Shown here one piece after another: positions 58,330-64,000 of a stretch of 64,000 nucleotides of DNA (within the stretch, counting starts at the first letter, position 1; each line of letters opens with the position of its first letter). Made by a program: the position numbers and the translations under genes. Location: assembly GCA_905147135.1 (NCBI GenBank), contig LR990041.1, forward strand, positions 10,725,907 to 10,789,906. Direction: 5' to 3'. The DNA comes from Blastobasis lacticolella. Its lineage: Eukaryota > Arthropoda > Insecta > Lepidoptera > Blastobasidae. The notes under the pieces were generated by a model that did not search any database, had not been told where the DNA came from, and saw only the letters and a program-made list of their open reading frames with translations.

Positions 58330-60429
58330 GCTAACTTCTGCAAGTTTTACAGCTTACGAAACTGGCTGCAAGTTATGTGGTGTGAACGCCAAAATTTCTT
58401 CACAACAACAACTTCTGCAACTTTTTCAGCTCTCGCGCCTTTCTAGTTTAGATTAGCAATAAAACTTGCAGAAGTTGACTTCCGCTATCTGTTATGTGGG
58501 TAAACTATTGTAACCTAACTTTTTTTCGTTGCATAGACTTGCCGCAAGTCACACGTGTAAACGGGTTATGACATTGCAGTGAGAACTTCTGAATTTGTAT
58601 GAAAATAAGTTTTTCCGCTTGCTCCAGTAGTTCCATTGTCTTATTCCATTTGAACTACTGGAAAAATACCACCTGTTCCGTGGGTAAAGGCACGGAAAAA
58701 TTAAGTCCCACTAGTTCAATTGCTGTTATCAGGTTTCTATGAATGATGGGACTATCGCCATCACTGGAACTTCCTGAAGTTCTAAATTCGCAACGAAGTA
58801 ATCCAACAGAATTAATAGGCAAAAGTGGTAGTGGGCTGGCCAATCTGAGTATATCTACCGACGAACCATGCCGTTTGCTTTTTAATTTTCCAACTAGCCC
58901 CCCAAAAGTGATCAAAGTAGTAGGTATACCCTGATATTACGATTATAATACGTTTCGATAAGTGCACGAATACAGTTGGCAATAAATGTAAACAGCCCTG
59001 CAAGAACTTCTAGAGCTCTTGCTGGTGACTTCTAAAAGCGAGTTATGTTATAAAAATTGCAATCTAAATGGACCAGAGAATACTTGTACAAAATTTATTT
59101 ATTAATTTTATTTCGGTGTTGCCTTATTTTGGGTTCGAATCACATTTGAGGGTGGAAGTAGCTAAATCTATAATCTCCATTAGTGTTTCTAATTCCATGG
59201 CAGTGTTTATGTCCTCTTTTGGCGGGTAGGCAGGCGGAGCGCGGCATCGATGGACACACTACACTCACTACTTAAATATACACCACACAATACATTAAAG
59301 ACACAAACTATCCAATAATGATTTATATGATGTGTAACTATTTGATAAGTAATGCTTTTTTCATATCGGTGCCTTCTTTCTTTGTTTTTGTGAAAGTAAC
59401 ATAGTGTGAATCTGTTACTGGCCTATTTGCAAGTAACTTATTCTTTGTTTACTTATAAAATAAAAATAAAATAAAATACGGACTTATAAATTTCTCTTTT
59501 TCACTTTACGAAAATAATGATGAGTAACGTAATCTTCATTTTGCTTGGTAATTCCTCCTAAACGTAAAGTAATACTACGCGTTTTGCACAACGTTCGTCT
59601 GGCGACAGCCTTAATAAAAATCTAAAAAACAACGTAATAGGTATCATACTATATAACGTACTAGGTATTGTATTTAAGCGCCATCTGTTGGTAAGTAGCT
59701 GAACATTCTTAAACTTTATTAATACTACTGCGCAATAGATGTCGCATCAATTTTAGTATATTTGGTATTCGATAGATGGCGTTAAAACACTCGACAATGA
59801 AAATTCTCAAACGTAGTTTTCCGAACGCGCACCATACCATACAAACGCCGTTTGATCATATTTTCAATATTACGCTATCAAAGTCAATAATTTTTTTAGA
59901 TGTGATCGTATTGCATAGATATAATATCTATGCTTGTGGTTTGTCAATTTTCGTTAAAATATATCGTTTCAAACTTCTTCTATCTTAATTTTGAGCGAAG
60001 CGAATTATTTCTTCTATGGTTTCTATATTCTAATACTTACAAATTTTCAATTTAATATGTCAAAAGACTTCGGCGGAGTGGAAGTTTACATATGAACAAA
60101 GACGTAAAGTCGTCGTTGGAAAGTTTTTACAACTTTTAAGTAGGTAGGTAGTTACTACATAGTCAAGTCTCGAATCGCTGTAGAAAATAGTTACGGCAAA
60201 TAAAATAAAACTTCATATTGGACAGGTATTTAAGTCGGGATAGCATTTGGGGGAAAACGAGAATGATTCGTTAGAAAGGCTTTTTCATATTTTACCTTCA
60301 ACTTACATTGTGTCAAAACGCTGTGGAAAAAACTAAACAAATTTAAAAACGAGATATCGCGTAACGTTATAGATAGGTCATATAGGTACATAGGCTGAAG
60401 TGTCAAATCCTGTATAAAATTTATTTTTA
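58330..60429. other. Intergenic after PAQR3, first part
   Basis: No gene is supported. CAGAAGTTGACTTCCGC occurs at about 57988 and again near 58449, a sign of a small unidentified repeat. 'GCGCCATCTGTTGG' near 59680 is typical of dispersed insect repeats. Confidence 0.5.
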
Positions 60430-60474
60430 TTTGTCACTAGCTGACCCGGCGCGACTTCGTTCGCGTAGCGTTCT

Positions 60475-60740
60475 AACCCTACACCTACCCTTCACCTACC
60501 GTACACTTACCCTACACTTACCCTACACCTACCCTACACCTACCCTACACCTACCCTACACCTACCCTACACCTACCCTACACCTACCCTACACCTACCC
60601 TACACCTACCCCTACCCTACACCTACCCTACACCTACCCTACACCTACCCTACACCTACCCTACACCTACCCCTACCCTACACCTACCCTACACCTACCC
60701 TACACCTACCCTACACCTACCCTACACCTACCCTACCCTA
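60475..60740 (+). repeat. 11-bp minisatellite (CCCTACACCTA)n
   Basis: About two dozen copies of CCCTACACCTA, with two interruptions CCCCTA. Because 11 is not a multiple of 3 and no stop arises, the + frame gives a long THLPYTYPTP-like artefact; this is not a gene. Confidence 0.95.
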
Positions 60741-61000
60741 CACTAATTGACTCGCGATATTCCGTTGCCTAATTGCATTACGGCTTTGCTGGGAAAGATT
60801 AGATCTTCTAGGACGCGGCATTGTTATTAAAATGTGCACTCGCATAAAACCACCAAATTAAGTATTCATTACACATATCGAGTTTTCATTGTTTTTAAAT
60901 GTATTCTGCTATTCGGGAAGGAAACAAATCCAACAAATCAAAAACCATGGCAATCGGTCCAGCCGTTCTCGAGTTATAAGTGTTGTAACAAACACGACTT

Positions 61001-61001
<1 letters not shown>

Positions 61002-61036
<35 letters not shown>
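61002..61036. repeat. (TA)n microsatellite
   Basis: An uninterrupted run of alternating T and A at the 3' end of the Helitron-like element. Confidence 0.95.
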
Positions 61037-61039
<3 letters not shown>

Positions 61040-61049
61040 ATAGATTACT

Positions 61050-64000
61050 TGGTGGTGCGGTGGTGCGGGATGCGACCTGCGTACACTCCTACGCTGGCAC
61101 TTAAGGCCAGGTACCCCGGTTTTCGAGTTTTTTAAAACCATCTGAGACATATAAAATAGCGTAATAAATTCTCAATAAAATAGATGTATTAGTTAAGGGT
61201 CCAATATTGCCCAAATAGAATACAAGATGTAATTAACTGCACTAGATAGAAAAAAATCCCAGTTACCACTTTTTTCAATATTATGACCAATTTTATTTTT
61301 AATTGTTATGCCTACGTACTCAATTAAAGACGTATAGTTAGATTTTTGTTTGGGGATAGCTTTTTAACAAGCAAATGTATCAAAATATCACTTTTTCGCA
61401 CATACGAATCGCTCCGGGTTACAAAATGCGTGATACGACAATGTCCCTACTTCAAGGAGCAACGCGTTCCAGTTTGGTCTGTCAGTGTAAATAAACAAAC
61501 GACTAACGGGCTACCAACTAGCCCTTAACAATGTAGTTATTTATTATTTGTATATATAAGACATAGCAAAAGTTATAGTACCTATACAATATAGGAAACC
61601 TTCGTAACTAGTTTCTAACGACATATCGTTTGATGTTTTGGTCATATGGATGAACTGTCCGTTCCTCCTTTAGATAAATATGAATGTCAAAAGACTGAAG
61701 AATGAAACACCCCTGTCAGCGAATTACATATTTTTTCTTACTCTTAGTTTAAGCCACGGTAGTTTAAGCAATAGTACACGGGTAGAGTATATGGTAGGGT
61801 AGCATGATGGTTACAAACTATTGCACTAAAACTTGTACTAAACTTATTCAGCATTATTACAGTAGAGTACTAAAATTTGGAAGAGTGGAGTAGCTAGCTC
61901 CGCGGGCAAGCTACTCTACCACTATCCTTCCTCCACCACGGCGTTCACTCTACTCTACCGTGCACTTTATCACCTAGACGACCCATGTAAACCATTATGA
62001 TAAAAAAAAAAATTATGTGTAGACAGCAAACAACGTAGAGTACTAGTAGAATAGTATGCTAGTTAACTCTATTATTTTCTCTACCTGGATACGAGAGGCT
62101 TAAAGAGAGGCCGTTGTGACAGGAGGAGATGAAGGAGGCTATGCCTGAGGCCAATTGCCAACCTGAAACTATTGTCATGGAGGAGATTTCCGTAGTTTAG
62201 AGAGGGATATGCCTGCAAACAACTTCCGGACCTCTTCTGGTTTCGTTAATGTGCCTTTTCTGAAGCTGTCGTAGGCCTTCAAAAGGTATTCGAAGATCAG
62301 ACGGCAGATAGGTAGCTCAGTTCCAGAGCTTTTAGCATCTTTTGTTGAATGGAGGGGCTTTACCAGGACCATGATAACTTCCAGGCGTCGTCAGCCTCGG
62401 TCACAAACTCACCAAGTGATGGTTTAAGGATTTTACCATCGTGGAATAACAACTATTGTACTACTATGAATCGAGGACAAGAAAGGCGGAAGATTAAATT
62501 TGAAAAAAAGAAAGAAAAGATTAACATTAATAATTAAACATCTAAAACAATACGTAGCCTCCCATGCCACTGTCGGTGCCGCGGCGGCCAGCCTAAATTG
62601 TACCCACTCAGCATGTGCTGTGAGGCGCAAGAAGTGACTCTCAGCTTCGCTCACAGCGCTGGTATTCTGTGGATAAAATTTTTAGGTACAGCACGGGCAT
62701 TGTACTAAATATATGTAAATAAATGTAATAATAAATACCAAATATGAAGGTAGGTATATAATGTATGTTGATCGGTACGGTACAGTTGCTGGATGTTTGT
62801 TTTAATTTGTATCACCTGTACCTGCGGCCCAGCCATGCTATGGTGCTATGCTATGCTATTTGGTGCATGTCGAGCCCATCGTTCCTGACAAGAAGTGTTG
62901 CCAAATTAAAACACCTCCTCTAAAACCCCAGGACACGTTGCTCCGGCCGCAAAATATGCACTGTGCATATTTTGGATGTCATCGGTAAAGCTCACTTTTA
63001 TTAAAATATTTTTGAAGGTCAATGTCGTCAACTTCCTGTTGTTCCACACAGAAAACCAAATTGATAACTAGTTAACTTAGGGGAACATTTTTTCCGCGGA
63101 GAAAACTAGTTTGTGGAATGTGGTGATTGTAGCTGAATCTTGTAGAATAGTACTAGCTTCTCTTTCCAGAGTCCCATCGTCAAGATACCAAATGTTTAAA
63201 TTTGGACTAATGTTTGGATACAACCCAAGCAGCACACAAGCGTTTTCAACATATTTTATTATGCTGGGCTTTTAACAGCTCACATCCCAAGTATCCGCTA
63301 ATCTATTGTTGTCAAATGTGTCGCTGGGGCGTGAAAGGTTAATAGACTGGCAATTTAGAACTTTAAAACTTAAGAATTCGTCGTACATTATATCAGCCGA
63401 AAGACGCCCACTGCTGGGTATGCTCAGCATATGGCAGATATCTCTACAAAGGCCGGTCCTGTGCCTTACGCCAACTTTACTGCCTCATCGGATACATGGT
63501 CTGTCGCGTAACCCTAGCAATTCTTCGGGTTATGTCGGTGACCTTAGTAGCTTGCGGGTCTCCTCCTTTTTGATTCGAGTGCGAGTGTCGAAAATATTTT
63601 AGCAGTAGACCCTAATCGATGTAAATGCATGAAAAGATGTATGAATGTGGAAGAAAGAGGTGTGTCAGGAAAATCTCTGCCTACCTCTATGGGATGCGGG
63701 CGTGAGTGTGTATGTGTGTAGGTATAAGGGTGTGGCTTATGGGGGGTATGAGGCCCTACCAACCATCCTCTATACCTAAACCAATTCCTCCTGCCCGCCG
63801 TCTCCTTGCTAACAGACGGATCAGGGTTCTTTGTTACGGGTTTCGCGAGTCAGGCCGTAGTCGTTACACATAAAAAGTCAAAACACCACTTTATTATTAA
63901 GGATTCTGGTAGGAAATCATTTTGCATCGTCCATCAACCGTTTGGAATATGAAAGCAGTTTGAGCAGCAAGAGCGGACCCTGGCTCTCAGGTTCACCGCT
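61050..64000. other. Intergenic, right end of window
   Basis: No gene is supported. A reverse frame at 62175-62372 (LPICRLIFEYLLKAYDSF, GTLTKPEEVRKLF) looks somewhat protein-like but has no known domain; next to it AGATGAAGGAGGCTATG (62125-62141) equals the end of the P-like terminal repeat. Repeat A lies at 63388. Confidence 0.5.
63388..63590 (+). repeat. Repeat family A copy
   Basis: 'GACGCCCACTGCTGGGTATG', 'CTACAAAGGCCGGTCCTGTG' and 'GGTTATGTCGGTGACCTTAG' match the family, with an internal deletion between 63470 and 63480 relative to the 14566 copy. Confidence 0.7.

Larger units (their letters stand above)
60430..61045 (+). mobile_element. Helitron-like element with expanded minisatellite
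   Basis: Starts TCACTAGCTGACCCGGCGCG followed by ACTTCGTTCGCG, carries the C/T/A-rich minisatellite, then ATTCCGTTGCCTAATTGC and a 3' part with CGGTCCAGCCGTTCTCGAG before a (TA)n run. The TC start and overall text resemble short lepidopteran Helitrons; the 3' hairpin and CTRR end were not seen. Confidence 0.5.

Noticed and set aside
60475..60740. Interstitial telomere (TTAGG/CCTAA)n
   Set aside because: The unit is CCCTACACCTA with an 11-bp period; the CCTAA word does not repeat.
60431..60772. 113-codon frame of Thr-Leu-His-Pro-Tyr repeats
   Set aside because: It is the translation of the 11-bp CCCTACACCTA minisatellite; no gene context.

Overview
The window is eukaryotic nuclear DNA from an insect, almost certainly a moth or butterfly. 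Genes are split by GT-AG introns and the intergenic DNA is AT-rich. It is crowded with interspersed repeats of lepidopteran type: LINE 3' ends containing 'CCCACTGCTGGGCATA', a tRNA-headed SINE with an (ATC)n tail, Helitron-like copies carrying 'GACTTCGTTCGCG', and many small inverted-repeat transposons. No rRNA, functional tRNA, CRISPR or bacterial operon is visible.

Three conventional genes can be rebuilt exon by exon with consistent splice phases. (1) About 0.16-21.4 kb, + strand: the 3' portion of a long classical cadherin (15 exons, 1,127 residues in the window; the 5' exons lie upstream). It has about eight cadherin repeats, a membrane-adjacent domain, one transmembrane helix and a tail ending in a PDZ ligand, TTEL, as in the cadherin-23 type. 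(2) About 24.2-27.2 kb, - strand: a complete five-exon ubiquitin-conjugating enzyme E2 of the UBE2D/effete family (147 aa). (3) About 37.3-56.3 kb, + strand: a complete seven-exon seven-helix receptor-like protein, PAQR3 (340 aa), with an 11.5-kb intron that has become a transposon trap.

Mobile DNA fills the rest. In the cadherin introns there are LINE fragments, SINEs and a 208-bp tandem array that repeatedly copies the end of one cadherin exon with its splice donor; a LINE is inserted in one unit. Between effete and PAQR3 (28.7-34.3 kb) lies a nested stack: a CMC-like inverted-repeat element inside an older inverted-repeat element, fold-back elements, and a hAT element (perfect 8-bp target duplication) that holds a recently inserted Ty3/gypsy LTR retrotransposon with an internally deleted pol. 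The big PAQR3 intron carries a second hAT-type element and a 2.5-kb element with 27-bp perfect terminal repeats encoding a THAP-domain protein, which fits a decayed P-superfamily transposon. The last 8 kb hold a piggyBac-like MITE, a LINE tail, and a Helitron-like copy in which an 11-bp minisatellite has expanded.

The three genes show no sign of a common pathway: adhesion, ubiquitin transfer and Golgi/membrane signalling. Their neighbourhood is best read as ordinary gene spacing plus heavy transposon accumulation. All family assignments are from reading motifs; no database search was run.
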